This document shows, in pieces, positions 50,924-61,664 of a stretch of 64,000 nucleotides of DNA. The notes below the pieces were generated by a model. That model was not told the DNA's origin. It saw only the letters and a list, made by a program, of their open reading frames with translations, and did no database searches. Origin of the DNA: Pyropia yezoensis (lineage: Eukaryota > Rhodophyta > Bangiophyceae > Bangiales > Bangiaceae); contig CM020618.1 of assembly GCA_009829735.1 (NCBI GenBank), forward strand, positions 13,932,568 through 13,996,567, in the 5' to 3' direction. A program made the translations under genes and the position numbers. The first letter of the stretch is position 1. Each line of letters opens with the position of its first letter.

Positions 50924-50974
50924 CCGCTGCAGGGCGTTTTTGCCCGTCTTCCTGTTGCGTTAAATGCGCCTTGA
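50924..50974 (+). pseudogene. C-terminal tail of the split IS630/Tc1-like transposase
   Basis: After the 3' target duplication, the frame that stops at the 5' LTR resumes and reaches TGA at 50972-50974, adding about 16 residues. This is what an insertion into a once-continuous ORF predicts. Confidence 0.7.
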
Positions 50975-52202
50975 CGCTCAGCGGTTTTTCTCCTCCGGGT
51001 GAATGGACTTGCGCCTCGCCATTCCTGCCCCCTGGAAGCGGCGGCGGCCGCGGCGGCGTCCGACGGCCGCGACCGCCCGCCGAGGCGTACGTGTACGCGC
51101 CGGCCGCGTCGCGGATGGCGTCGCCCGCGGCGGCCGCGGCGGTCGGCAATGGCGGCCGTCAGCCCCGTGGCGGCGGCGACAACAGCAGCGGCTGCGGCGG
51201 CGGCGGCGGCAGCCACCTGCGCGGTGCAAGCAGCCCTAGCGGTGGCGGCTGTGGCGGCACGCCGCCGCCGCGGCGGCATTCGGCGATGATCGGCGGCGGA
51301 GACGTGGGCGTGGCCGCCGCGGCCGCCGCGGACGAGGCCGCGTGGGCGGTGTGGCGGCCGCCCGCGGCGGGCGCCCACTCGGAGGGCAGCGGCCGCAGCG
51401 GTGGGTGTGGTGGCGGCTGGCGGGGTGGCGGCGGCGGACGGGGCGGCCGTGGGGGTGGCGGCGGCGGGGACATCCCGCCACTCGCGCGCCCGCCGCCGTC
51501 GGCGGCGGCCGTGGCGGCGGCCGTCAGCGGCGGCGGCGTGTCGTCGTCGCCGCCGCCGCCGCCGCTCGGGCGGCTGCCCCTAGCCGCTTCACTTGCGGTG
51601 GAGCACGGCGGTCCCGGCCGGGGCGGCGTTGCGGTACTAGCAAATGCGAGCGCGGACACGTCGCTGCGGTGGCGGCCGGCCGCGACGGCGGCCGAGGCGG
51701 CTGGCCGCTGGGGCGGCGACGCCCCTCGGAACGAGGCGGGCGGCGGCCGCTGGGGCGAGGAGCCTCCCGCCAGGGCCGTTAGGCGGGGGGGGCGGTGGGG
51801 GGGGGGTGAGCCGCCCGTGGCGGCCGACGCCCGCCGTGGTGGCGGCGGTGTTGGTGGGGACTGGGGGGACTTAAAGGCCGCCACGGGTGGTCAGTGAGAA
51901 GCGGCGGCGGCTGCGGTGGTGGCGGTGGCGGGCCTGGCCGGCCAGCCGCCGCCACGGCGGGCTGGCCCGCCGCCCCGGACTGGCGGCCTGCCGCGGCCGC
52001 CGGCGACGGCGCTCGGGCGACCAGCAGCGGCGGCGGCGGCTCCGGCCCCCCTAACCGCGGTGAGCGGCAGGCGGCGGCGGCGGCTGGGCGGCGCCCGCCA
52101 CGTCCGTGGCGGCGGCCTCGGCGCCCGCCGCGTCGGCGCCGCCGCGCCCACCGACGCCGGTGGGCGCGGTGGGGGGGGAGGGCGTGGTGAGCAGAGGGGA
52201 GG
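50975..52202. other. extremely GC-rich region, coding status unclear
   Basis: Open frames on both strands. A plus frame up to 51895 includes varied words (LPLAASLAVEHGG, NASADTSLRW); a minus frame from the ATG at 51884 (MAAFKSPQSPP, HRSDVSALAFASTA) is equally varied. I cannot decide between them. It may be the start of the plus-strand gene below or a separate minus-strand gene. Confidence 0.25.
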
Positions 52203-52989
52203 TTGCCCGGGGGGGGGGGGGGCTGCTGCCGGTGGCGCGGTCGCCCACGCCGCGGCCGCCGCCGCCGTCGCCACCGCAGACCGCGTATCCGGCGGGCGCG
52301 TGCGAGACCCCGCGGCGGGGTGTGCCGTAAGTGCCGTCGCCGGCGACGGGGGCGGGTGGTTGCGGCGGGGGGGGTGGTGGCAGAGGTGGCGGCGGCCGCT
52401 GGGCCGACCTGTCGCCGCCACCGCCGCTGCCGCCGCCTCCGCCTCCATCGGCCCGGTACGTGCGGGCGCGGTGCCCGTCGCCGGGCCGCTCGCCGCGTAC
52501 CGGCGGGCGGCGGCGCTCGCCGCCGCCGCGGGCGACGCGGGCGTCCGGCGGAGCGCGCTGTCCAACTTTTTGATTGTCGCCGCGGCGGCGCTCGGGCGGG
52601 AGCGCAAGGCCGGTGCCGCGGATGGGGGTGGGGGGGGGGGTGGGGGGGGGGGGGAGCTGGGGCTTGCCGCGGCGGCCGCACTTGCCACCGAGGTGGACGC
52701 CGCCCGCGCCGAGCTGCGCGCGCGGACGGCGGCCAAGGCAGCGACGGCGGCGGCCACGACGGCGGCGGCCGCGGTCGGCGGCGACGCTGCGGACGGAGCG
52801 GCGGCGCCGGTGGACTCGGCGGCGGACGCGGCGGCGGCGCGCGCGCTCGAGGCGCTCATGTGGGATGGCCCCGCGGGGGGGCGGGGTGGGGGGGGGGTGC
52901 CGCCGTTGGCTCTCTGGACGCGCACGATGGGTCCGCCCGGGGCGGCGGCGGCAGCCAGGTGGGGGGGGGGGGGGGCGGCGCGGGCGCCG

Positions 52990-53047
<58 letters not shown>

Positions 53048-54620
53048 CCGCCGCCTCCGCCGTGGGGGACGCGGGGCGCACCCGGCGGGGCCACGGCGGG
53101 GGCGGGAGGGGACGTTCCGGCGGCGGTGGCCGCGACGGGAGGCGTCGTTGAAGGGGGAGGAGACCGCCGGGAGGGGGGCTTGTGGGGACGATGGGGGGTG
53201 GGACGAGACGCAAGGCGAGGCGGACGACGAGCCGGTGTATGGCATCGTGAACGACGGGATGGAGGACTTTGGGGGGAGGGGGGGGGGACTGGGGTGGGGG
53301 GGGGAGGGGGGGGGGGGACGCGGCTGACTCGGACGTTGACGGCGGCGGCGGTGGCGGCGGTGGCGGCGGCGGCGGGGGTGGCGGTGATGGCGGCGGCGGG
53401 TCGTCCTCGATGTACACGTCGTCGCCGCCGCGGCGGCACGCGGCGGGCGGCCGCCGCGGCCACCCCGGCGGGCGGCCCCGGCGGCCGTCGGCAGGTGGCC
53501 GCGGCGCGTCCCCCCCCCCCCCCGCGGCGGCGGGCGGGCGGTCGGCCAAGCTGCGGCGGTGGCGGTGGGCGCGCCGCGGCCGACCCGCTCGACGGCTTCT
53601 TCGTCGACGATAGCGCCAGCTGGGCCGCCGCCGCGGGGGGGGCGGCCCGCCGCCCGCGGCCGCGGGGGGGGGGGGGGGCGCGCCCGCCGCCGCCGCCAGC
53701 GGTCATTGCCAGGGGCGTCTGGTGGGGGGGATGGGGGCGCCTGACCACGGCTGGCACGCCGATGCTGGCGGGGGCGGGAGGGGGAGCGAGGATGACTGGG
53801 CGTCGGTGGGTGGGAGGGGGGGGGGGGGGGGGGGGGGGGGGTGGGGTAGCTCGGGCGGGTCGGACGCCGACGCTGCCGGCGCGGCGGCTGCAGACGCTGT
53901 GCCGCTCTGCCCGCCGCCGTCGCTCGCGCTGATGCCGCTGGCGCCGCCGACGCTGCTGGGCGGTTGGGGCGGCGGCGGTGGTGGTGGTGGTGGTGGTGGT
54001 GGTGGTGGGGGGGAGGTGGCGGTGGTGGGGGGGGGGGAGGTATGGGGGGGAGGAGCGGCGGCGGCACCGTCGGCCGCGCATATCACCCGTGGCCCGCGAC
54101 TTACGTGGCGGCGGCGGCGGCGGCCACCGCCGCCGCCACCACCGCCCGCGTCGTGGTGCGGCGGCCCGGCCGTGCAGACGAGTGGGTTGTCAGCCCCATC
54201 CCCGCCGGGTCCCCCCCCGCCGGCGCGGCCGCCGCGGCGGAAGCGGCCACCCCCGGCACCGCCGCGTGGCTCACCGCCCGCGTCACAGCCGCGCTCGCCG
54301 AAGTGCACAGGGCGGCGGTGGCGGTCGCACCACCGGGGGTGGTGCGCGTCGGGCCGCCGCCGCCCGACGGGTCCGCGGGGGGGGTGTACGCCGCCGAGGT
54401 GGGGGCGGTGCGCCGGCTGGGGCTCGCCGCCGCGTACGCGGTGGCGTGCCGCGGGGATGGGGGGGGGTGGGGCTGCCGGCCATCGTGGCAGCGTGTTCGG
54501 TCGCGGACGCGCCCGCCGCTGGCATGGGGGGGGGGGGGGGCGCCGCGTGCGCCGAGCCGGGCGGGTCGGAGGAGGCCGCCTAGTAGGAGGAGGCTGCCCG
54601 CCGCGGCGGCGGCGGCCGCG

Positions 54621-54654
<34 letters not shown>

Positions 54655-56984
54655 CGGCGGCGGCAGCGCGGCGGCGGCCCCCCCCGGCGGGGGCCCGTGT
54701 GGTGTGGTGGACCTGACGGGCGCCAACGTGGCCGACGGGGACGTTGGGCGGCTGCTCGACGCGGCGGCGCGGGCGGCCACGCCGCTGCGCGTGCTGCGGC
54801 TGGCCGCCAACGTGCGCCTGACGGACGCGACGGCGGCGCGGCTGGTGTCCGCCGCCGCCGCGAGCGCTGCCGCCGCGCGACAGGGGGGGGGGAGGGCGTT
54901 GGTGAACGGGGTGGCGGCTTTGGCGTGGGCGGTACCGGCCTGGGCGGTGGTGCTGGTGGTGGTGGCAATGGTGGTGCTGGTGCTGCTGGTAGCGATGGCG
55001 AGGGCACCGGCGACGGCAACGGTGACGGCGACGGTGACGGCGACGGTGACGGCGACGGCGCCGGAGACGGCACCGGCGACGTCCTCGGCGACGACGGCAC
55101 CGGCGGCGGCGGCACGGCGGGCGACGCCGCTGGCGCGTGCGGCCCCTTTAGCGCTCTCGCCGATCTCGACCTCTCCGCCACTGGCGTGAGCGCGGGTGGC
55201 TTCCGGCGCCTCGCGGCGGCGGCGGCGTCGCCCCCCGCGGCGTCGGGCCTGGGCGGCCGCCGCGTCCTGGCCGCGTCCTACGGTGGCCCCGGCGGCGGCG
55301 GCGACGCGGCGGTGGACGGCGCTGCCACGGGCGTCGCGGCGCTGCTTCGGGAAGGGGGGGTCACCGCCTTCCGCCTCTACCGCAACGTGCTGCCTCCCGC
55401 GTTTCTGATGCGCCTCGCCGCGCGCGTGGTGGGGTGGGGGGGGTGGCGGGGCGCCGGCGGTGGCGGCAGCGCGGCGGACCCGGCCGGGCCGCCCCTCTGG
55501 CTGCCGCCAGCCGCGTCCGCTGTGNNNNNNNNNNNNNNNNNNNNNNNNNNNNNNNNNNNNNNNNNNNNNNNNNNNNNNNNNNNNNNNNNNNNNNNNNNNN
55601 NNNNNNNNNNNNNNNNNNNNNNNNNNNNNNNNNNNNNNNNNNNNNNNNNNNNNNNNNNNNNNNNNNNNNNNNNNNNNNNNNNNNNNNNNNNNNNNNNNNN
55701 NNNNNNNNNNNNNNNNNNNNNNNNNNNNNNNNNNNNNNNNNNNNNNNNNNNNNNNNNNNNNNNNNNNNNNNNNNNNNNNNNNNNNNNNNNNNNNNNNNNN
55801 NNNNNNNNNNNNNNNNNNNNNNNNNNNNNNNNNNNNNNNNNNNNNNNNNNNNNNNNNNNNNNNNNNNNNNNNNNNNNNNNNNNNNNNNNNNNNNNNNNNN
55901 NNNNNNNNNNNNNNNNNNNNNNNNNNNNNNNNNNNNNNNNNNNNNNNNNNNNNNNNNNNNNNNNNNNNNNNNNNNNNNNNNNNNNNNNNNNNNNNNNNNN
56001 NNNNNNNNNNNNNNNNNNNNNNNNGCAAAGTGATCCCTGCCCACCACCACCACCGTCACCGCTCGGTACCACCACCGCCCATGCCAGCCGACGGTCAAGA
56101 CACCCCACACCCTCACCCACCCCCCACTCCCGGCTGCTGCCATCGACACGCGCGGCGCCCCCCCCGCGACAGCCCCCCCCCACACAACCGCCAAGGCCAT
56201 CCCCCCCCCCGCCGCCGCCGCCGCCACCCCTGCCAAGCCCCTCAAGACCTTCTACCCCGCCATCCCCGCCACGCCCAGGACCGTCGCCCTCGACGAGTCC
56301 GCCTCGTCGGGCGGGGGGGACGCGACGCCACGGACGCCGCCGTCGCCGGCCGCCGCCACCACGCCAGCCCCGCCGGCCACCCCGCCGGCGCCCGCGGCGG
56401 CGGCGGCGGCCGCCACGCCCACTAGCCGGCCGCCGCCGCCGCCGCGCAAGCGGCGGCGCACCCGCGGCGGCGTCAGCGGCGTTGGGCGGGGTGTTGCCGC
56501 CGCCTGCGGCGGGGCGGTGACCAAGGCGGGGGTAGCGGCAGCGACAGCGGTGGCCGGCTGCCGCCGCCGCCACCGCGCCGCCCCCCTCGCCGCTGGCGGG
56601 CTCGGCCCGGACGACGCGACGGCGGCGACCGCCTTCCCGGCGGCGGCGGCACCAGCGGCAGCGGCCTCGGCGGCGGCGGCGCCGCGGCTCGTCGCGCGGC
56701 GCCTCGCCGACGCATTTGCCACGGCGGCGGCGTGGGGTCGGCCAACGGGGCGGGCGGGTGGGTGGTGGGTGGGCGGCGGCGGCGGTGGCGGCGGCGGCGG
56801 AGGCGCGCCGCTGGGCGGCGGTGTGGGGGTGGGACCTGCGGCGGGGGGCGCCCGTCGTGGAGGGGGGGGGGGCCGCTCCCTGGCGGTGGGCGTATGTGGG
56901 CGAGGTGGGGGGGGGGCTGCTGCAGCGGCGGGCGGCTGCTGAACGAGTCTTCGGGAGGTCGGGGGGGGGGGGCGCCACCGCTAG
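52203..56984 (+). CDS. putative large low-complexity protein with LRR-like segments (several frames, gapped)
   Basis: No single frame spans this region. Protein-like stretches lie in sequence on the plus strand but hop frames, often at G runs: RSALSNFLIVAAAALGRERK (about 52.55 kb), GEADDEPVYGIVNDGMEDFG (53.2 kb), PLDGFFVDDSASW (53.6 kb), then VVDLTGANVADGDVGRLLDA and LRVLRLAANVRLTDATAARL (54.7-54.85 kb), and LADLDLSATGVSAGGFRRLA (55.2 kb). The last three have the spacing of ribonuclease-inhibitor-type leucine-rich repeats. The LRR frame changes at a G10 run at 54883-54892. After the N gap come LKTFYPAIPATPRTVALDES and WAAVWGWDLRRG. A TAG near 56982 may be the end, before a low-GC island. Antisense frames are also long and Pro-rich, so strand is not certain. 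Start not defined. Confidence 0.3.
52992..53042. repeat. 51-nt G homopolymer
   Basis: Uninterrupted run of 51 G on the plus strand, within a wider G-rich tract; further runs lie at 53818-53840. Length is likely unreliable and may be a sequencing or assembly product. Confidence 0.9.
55525..56024. other. assembly gap
   Basis: Exactly 500 N, a placeholder for unknown sequence. Frames running through it have no meaning. Confidence 0.99.
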
Positions 56985-57153
56985 GCGTATGGCTGGTGTC
57001 GCGTCGTGTTGTATTGGTCTTGCGTGGGTGTTTTGCGTGCTTATTTCTTTATATTCCATCCATACTTTTCCTGCCACTGCCGTTGTACGTCCATGGCCTC
57101 GCGCGCGCCCTCCCCCTCCCTCCCCCCCCACCTCCCCATGCCCCCCCCTCACC
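56985..57153. other. low-GC island between two GC-rich genes
   Basis: A short stretch with TTATTTCTTTATATTCC and clearly lower GC than its surroundings. It fits a 3' UTR plus promoter and marks a gene boundary. Confidence 0.4.
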
Positions 57154-58461
57154 ATGGCCACCACCGGTGCGGCAAGCGCCGGCCGCCGCGCTGCCCAGCC
57201 GGCCACCCCCCCCATCCCCCCATCCATCGCGGCCAGTACCCCGCCGCCGCCGCATCAGCCGCGGCGGCGACGGCACCCGCGCCCAGCTCACCCTGCCACT
57301 CCCCCCCCCCATCCCCCCTCCCCTTCCTCCCCGCCCTCCCCAGCCGCCCCCGCCGACGCACCGACAGCAGGGGAGGGCGGCAGCCCCACCCCGAGCGCCA
57401 CCGCCAGCCGCGCGGCCCGCGCGACGGGCGACATACGCGCCCTTTCTCAACCGCCGCCGCCACCAACGCCGCCCGCCGCGGCGGCCAGCACCCCCGCCGC
57501 CGCCACCCGCGTGCCCACCGCGGCGGCCACATCCGCCGCCGCCCCCGCAGCCGCCGCCGCCGCCACCGCCTCGGCCGCCGCTGCCGCCACCGCCGCTGTG
57601 CCGGCCGCCCCCGCCGCGGCGGTGGCCGCCGCCGCGGCGGATAGAGAGGGGGTGCCGCCGGGGCTGGAGGGAGGGAGGAGCCGCCGCCGACGGCGGAGCA
57701 GCGTCGCGCGTGGCTCGGCCGGCTCGTCACGGCGCTTGACGCGCTAACCACGGCGGGCGGGGCGCCGCCGGCGGGGACCCGGGGCGGCCTCCGCCTCCGT
57801 ACTCGCGCGCTGTCGGCGGCCGTCGCGGGATGGGACGACGACGCCGCCGCCGGTAGCGCCGCGGCGGCGGCCTGGCTCCCCCTCGCCGACGCGGAAAAGG
57901 GGGACGACGACGCTGACGGTGCGGCGGTCGCCGCCGCCGCCACGGATGCCGACGCGGTGGTCGCGGTCGTTGCGACGGGGCCGCACCGGGCGGTCGCGGC
58001 GCGCCTCGTCGCGCTGCGGCTGTTGAGGCGCGTGCCAGCCGCGGGCGCTGCGGCAGCGGCGGCCGCGGCGGCGGCGGCGCCGTCGGCCGACGGCGCCGAC
58101 GGTGGCGACGGCGGTAGCGGCGGCGGCGGTGGCCTCTCCCACCGGTCGCCGCCCGACGCGGCGGCGCTGCGCGAGGCAGTCCTTGCCGAGCCACCCGCCT
58201 GCCTGCCATGCGTCCCCCGCGACACCATCGCCGCGGCGGCGGACTCGGCGCTCGCGCCCGTCGCCGCCGCCGCCGCCGCCGCCGCCGCCTCCGCGTCGGC
58301 GGCAGCCCCGTCGTTGCCCGCCGCCACCATGGACCGGCCGGTGGTGGCCCCCCGCCGCCGCCACCCGCGTGCCCGCCGCGGCGGCCGCATCCGCTGCCGC
58401 CGCGGCCGCCGCCGCCTCCGCCGCCATCGCCTCGGCCGCCGCCGCCGCCGCCGCGGCGTAG
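57154..58461 (+). CDS. hypothetical Ala-rich protein, one frame change
   Basis: Starts at CACCATGG (good eukaryotic start context), MATTGAASAGRR, just after the low-GC island. This frame runs to about 57660, where a purine-rich GGAGGGAGGGAGGAG stretch coincides with a change to the frame that reads AEQRRAWLGRLVTALDALTT, RALSAAVAGWDDDAAAG, LPLADAEKGDDDAD and VVAVVATGPHRAVAARLVAL, words too varied to be a shadow. A second change near a C6 run at 58349 would lead to the Ala-rich end and TAG at 58459-58461. An Ala-rich block (AATRVP start) occurs twice, near 57.49 and 58.36 kb. No family recognised. Confidence 0.4.
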
Positions 58462-61400
58462 ACGCCCAGCCCCGTCGCGAGGTGCGCCTTGCGGCCGTCG
58501 CCGCAGCCACCCCCGCCGACGCCGCCGCCGGCCGCCGTGGCCGCTACGCGCAAGGGGGCGAGCGCCGCGGCGGCCGCCGCCGCTGCCGCCGCCGCCTCTG
58601 TCGGCGGTGGAGGGCGCGTCGGGGGTGAGGGAGGGGGGGGCCGTCGCCACCAGCTGCCGCAGCACAGCCGCGGCGGGCGGCCAGCCGCCGTCAAACGCCG
58701 CGGGGGGGGGGACCGCGGCGCCCGCGGCGGCCGCCGCCCCCAACCCGTGGCCGTCGTCGCTGTCGCCGTCGCTACTGCCGCTGCCGGGCCCCGCGCCGCC
58801 CCACCGGCGGCCGGCGCGCAGCAGCGCTATCGCGCGGCACAGGTCGACCGCGTCCACAATTGCCGTCGCCCAGACGGTCCACGCAGCCCATTCCCCCCCT
58901 CCCCCCCCCCCCCGCCACTACCACCTAATCCGCGGAGGCGCCCAGCGCCCCCAGCACCCCCCCCCCCCCCCCCCCAGCCCCCCCCCCCGCCGGCCACGGC
59001 GGTACCCCTCCACCCCCCCTCCACCGTCGCCGCGACGAGAAGCGGGCGCCCCCGCCACAGCCACCCCTGCCCCAGCCACCCCGCGCGCGCGGAGAGCCGC
59101 CCCGACCCTCATGCCGCGGCGGCGGCGTCAATAGCGGCCGCTACAGCCGGCGTGGCGGCTGGGGGGGAAGGGGGGGGGGGGGGGGGCGGTTTTCACCGGT
59201 GTGGGGGCGGGAGGGGGGGACGGCGCCGTGCCGGCTGGCTACATGGGAGGGAGGGGGGGTGGTGGGGGGTGGCGTCCCACCCCTCGCCTCCCCCGCTCGG
59301 TAGGTACACCCCCCTCCCCTTTCCCCTTCCTGCCACGCCCACCCCGCGGCCTCTCGTCGTCTCGTCTGGATCCTCAGTTTCCTCCTTCCGTGTCCGACCG
59401 CCACGGTCGCTGCGACAGACCCCGCCGCCGTGCCCGCAGGCGCATCGGCGGGGGTGGCGGCGGCGGCAGTGGGGGCGGTGTCGGCGGCAGTAGCTGTCGT
59501 ACCTGTTGCGGGGACGGCGGCAGCGACGACGGCTGCGGCGGTGCCCCGCGGCACGTGCGCGCCGCGGCGGCGAGGGCGGCGACCGCGGCGGGTGACCAGG
59601 GAGGGGTGGCGGGGGGGCGCAGGCGCAGCGCCGCGGCGAGCGCGTTGGGGGTTGGGGGGGGGAGGCCAATTGCGGCCGTCGCTTTGAACGGCACGGGGGG
59701 GGGGGGCGTGTCGACGCGGCTGCCGTCGTTGCCGGTGTCGCCGCCGTCGCTGTTGCCGTCACCGCCGTCGCCGCCGTGCCGGCCACCGCCCGCGCCAGCC
59801 GCGGGCGCCCCCCCCCACCACCCCCGGGGCGTGGCGCCGACGGCGGCCTGGAGCGCCAGCCGGGCGGCGGCGTGCCCTTCCGGCCCCGACCCCGCCGGCG
59901 GCGGCCGCAGCGCGTGCAACGCGATGAGCAGGAGCGTGTAGCCCGCCCAGGCGGGCGCCGCCCGCGGAGGGGGGGCGGGAGGGTGCCACCGCCGGGCACG
60001 GTGGCGGCGACGGCGGCGGTGGGAGTGGCGGGGGTGGCGGCGGCGGCGGCGGTCACCGCGGCGGCGGGCGTGTCGAGCGCGCGGTGGAGGCGCACTTGTA
60101 GTTGCGGCTGCGCGTCGGGGTGGGTGAGGATAATGACCGTCTCGGACGCGGCGGCGGCCGCGGCGGCGGCGGCGTCCGGCGGCGGCGGCGGCGGCGGCGA
60201 CGGCGGCGGCGGGAGTGGCGTGGAAGGCGGCGGCGGCGGCGGTCACCGCGGCGGCGGCCGTGTCGAGCGCGCGGCGGAAGCGCACTTGTAGTTGCGGCTG
60301 CGTGTCGGGGTGGGTGAGGATGGTGACCGTCTCGGGGGCGGCGGCGGCGTCCGGCGGCGGCGGCGACGGCGGCTCGGCGAGAAAGGCCGGCGGAGTCACC
60401 GTGCCCCCCCTCCCCCCCCCCCGCCCGTAAACCGCCCCCCCCCCCCCCCCCCGGCCCCTGTCCGCCCCAGCGCCGCCGCGTCCTTCCGCCGCCCCCCCGC
60501 CCGGGCGCCTCGCGGCGGTGCGCCCCCCCCCCCCCCCCCCCACCCTCCAGCACGCAACGCGGGCGACAATTGTGGCGAGGCCGCCGCCGCCCACAAGGAC
60601 CGCCTCGCACGAAGCGTCCCGGCCGCGGCGGGCGTGGAGCCAGGCGCAGAGGGCGGCAGGGCCGGCAGGGCCGGCGGCGCCATGGCGGCGCCACGCAGCG
60701 CCGCGACGGTGGCGGCCTCGGTGGCGGCGTCGGCGTCGGCGGGGGTGACGGCCACCGAGGAAGGGGGGGTTTCGGGGGGGGGGGGGGGTGCCGCCGCCGC
60801 CGCCCCCACCTTCGTCGTCGCCGCCGCCGTCGTTGCCACCCGCGTGGCCGCACCCGCCCCCGGCGGCCGCGTCGCCGCCGCCGCCGTCTTGGCGGGCGGC
60901 GAGCGGGACTGCCATGGCGGCGCGGTGCGGGCGCGCTTGCTGCCCCTGACCGCCGCCGCCGCGGCGGCAACGGCCGGGCCCTTGCGCCCCCGCTCCCCGG
61001 CCGACGCGGCAGGCCGCCGCGGGGGCGGCGCGCCATCCAACAGCGCAGCGTCCTCCCCCCCCCCCCCCTCCCCCGCCGCCTCCCCTGCCGCCGGCACCCC
61101 CCCCCCCGCGAGCCACGGCAGCCGTGGCAGCGGCAGCAGCTTGTGCGCGACCGGGCCATGCGCGGGGGCAACAAAGTAGAGCAGAGACGGCAGGTGCGCC
61201 GCGGCCGCGACACGCCACGCCGCGGGGCGGGCCGCCGGCGGCGGCGGGGGGTCGGCGCCCGCCGCGGCACCTCCCGCGCCGGCCGCGCGGCCCCAGCTGT
61301 CGCCGCCACCCCCACCGCCGCCGCTGCCGCCGCTGCCGCCGCAGCCGCCGCGGCTACCCCGCGCCGGCGCCTTGCCGCCGCGGCGGGCAGCAGCCGCGGC

Positions 61401-61596
61401 GGCGGCGGCGGCGGCTAGCCCCGCCGCCGCCGCCGCCGCGCGGTATGGGGCGGGCGCGACTAGCGTGGCCTTGACGATAGTCGCGGCGGCCGGCTGCCGC
61501 CGGTCCATTTGGTCGCCGCTGCCAGCGTCGGCCCCGGCGCCGCCGCCGCCACCACCACCGGCGCCGCCCCTGCCCGCATCAGCGATGCCACCGCCA
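58350..61596 (-). CDS. hypothetical large Ala/Gly-rich protein on the minus strand (several frames)
   Basis: An acceptor-like TTCTTTACGCAG ends at 61597, and the frame opened there contains MDRRQPAAATIVKATLVAPA (ATG at 61508). Convincing words follow: HLPSLLYFVAPAHGPVAHK (61.15 kb), SVAVTPADADAATEAATVAA (60.73 kb), CAWLHARRGRDASCEAVLVG in another frame (60.6 kb), ETVTILTHPDTQPQLQVRF (60.3 kb), LLLIALHALRPP (59.93 kb), VPFKATAAIGLPPP (59.7 kb) and WAAWTVWATAIVDAVDLCR (58.85 kb). Frames change between these pieces, in part at C/G runs, so the model is broken as assembled. The C-terminal end is not resolved and may converge on the plus-strand gene ending at 58461. No family recognised. Confidence 0.35.
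60071..60420 (-). repeat. tandem duplication with 190-bp period inside the minus-strand gene
   Basis: The word CGCACTTGTAGTTGCGGCTG occurs at 60091 and 60281, with flanking similarity on both sides. Both copies encode ETVxILTHPDxQPQLQVR-type peptide on the minus strand, but 190 is not a multiple of three, so they fall in different frames. Confidence 0.8.
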
Positions 61597-61618
61597 CTGC
61601 GTAAAGAACAAGAAAAGC

Positions 61619-61624
61619 TTTAAT
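61619..61624 (-). terminator. possible poly(A) signal ATTAAA
   Basis: ATTAAA on the minus strand about 40 nt downstream of the stop codon at 61665, after a long T run. It would end the spliced gene below. Confidence 0.3.
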
Positions 61625-61664
61625 CTCAAGTCACATAACACGGACAGAAAAAAAAAAAAAAAGG

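Noticed and set aside
51891..54081. Very long Pro-rich minus-strand ORFs
   Set aside because: They read through poly-C runs as polyproline and have no domain, while the plus strand shows LRR-like and acidic segments nearby. Some minus words (DDVYIEDD near 53.4 kb) look natural, so strand remains partly open.
54580..57227. ORFs spanning the N block
   Set aside because: They are open only because the 500 N are translated as unknown residues.
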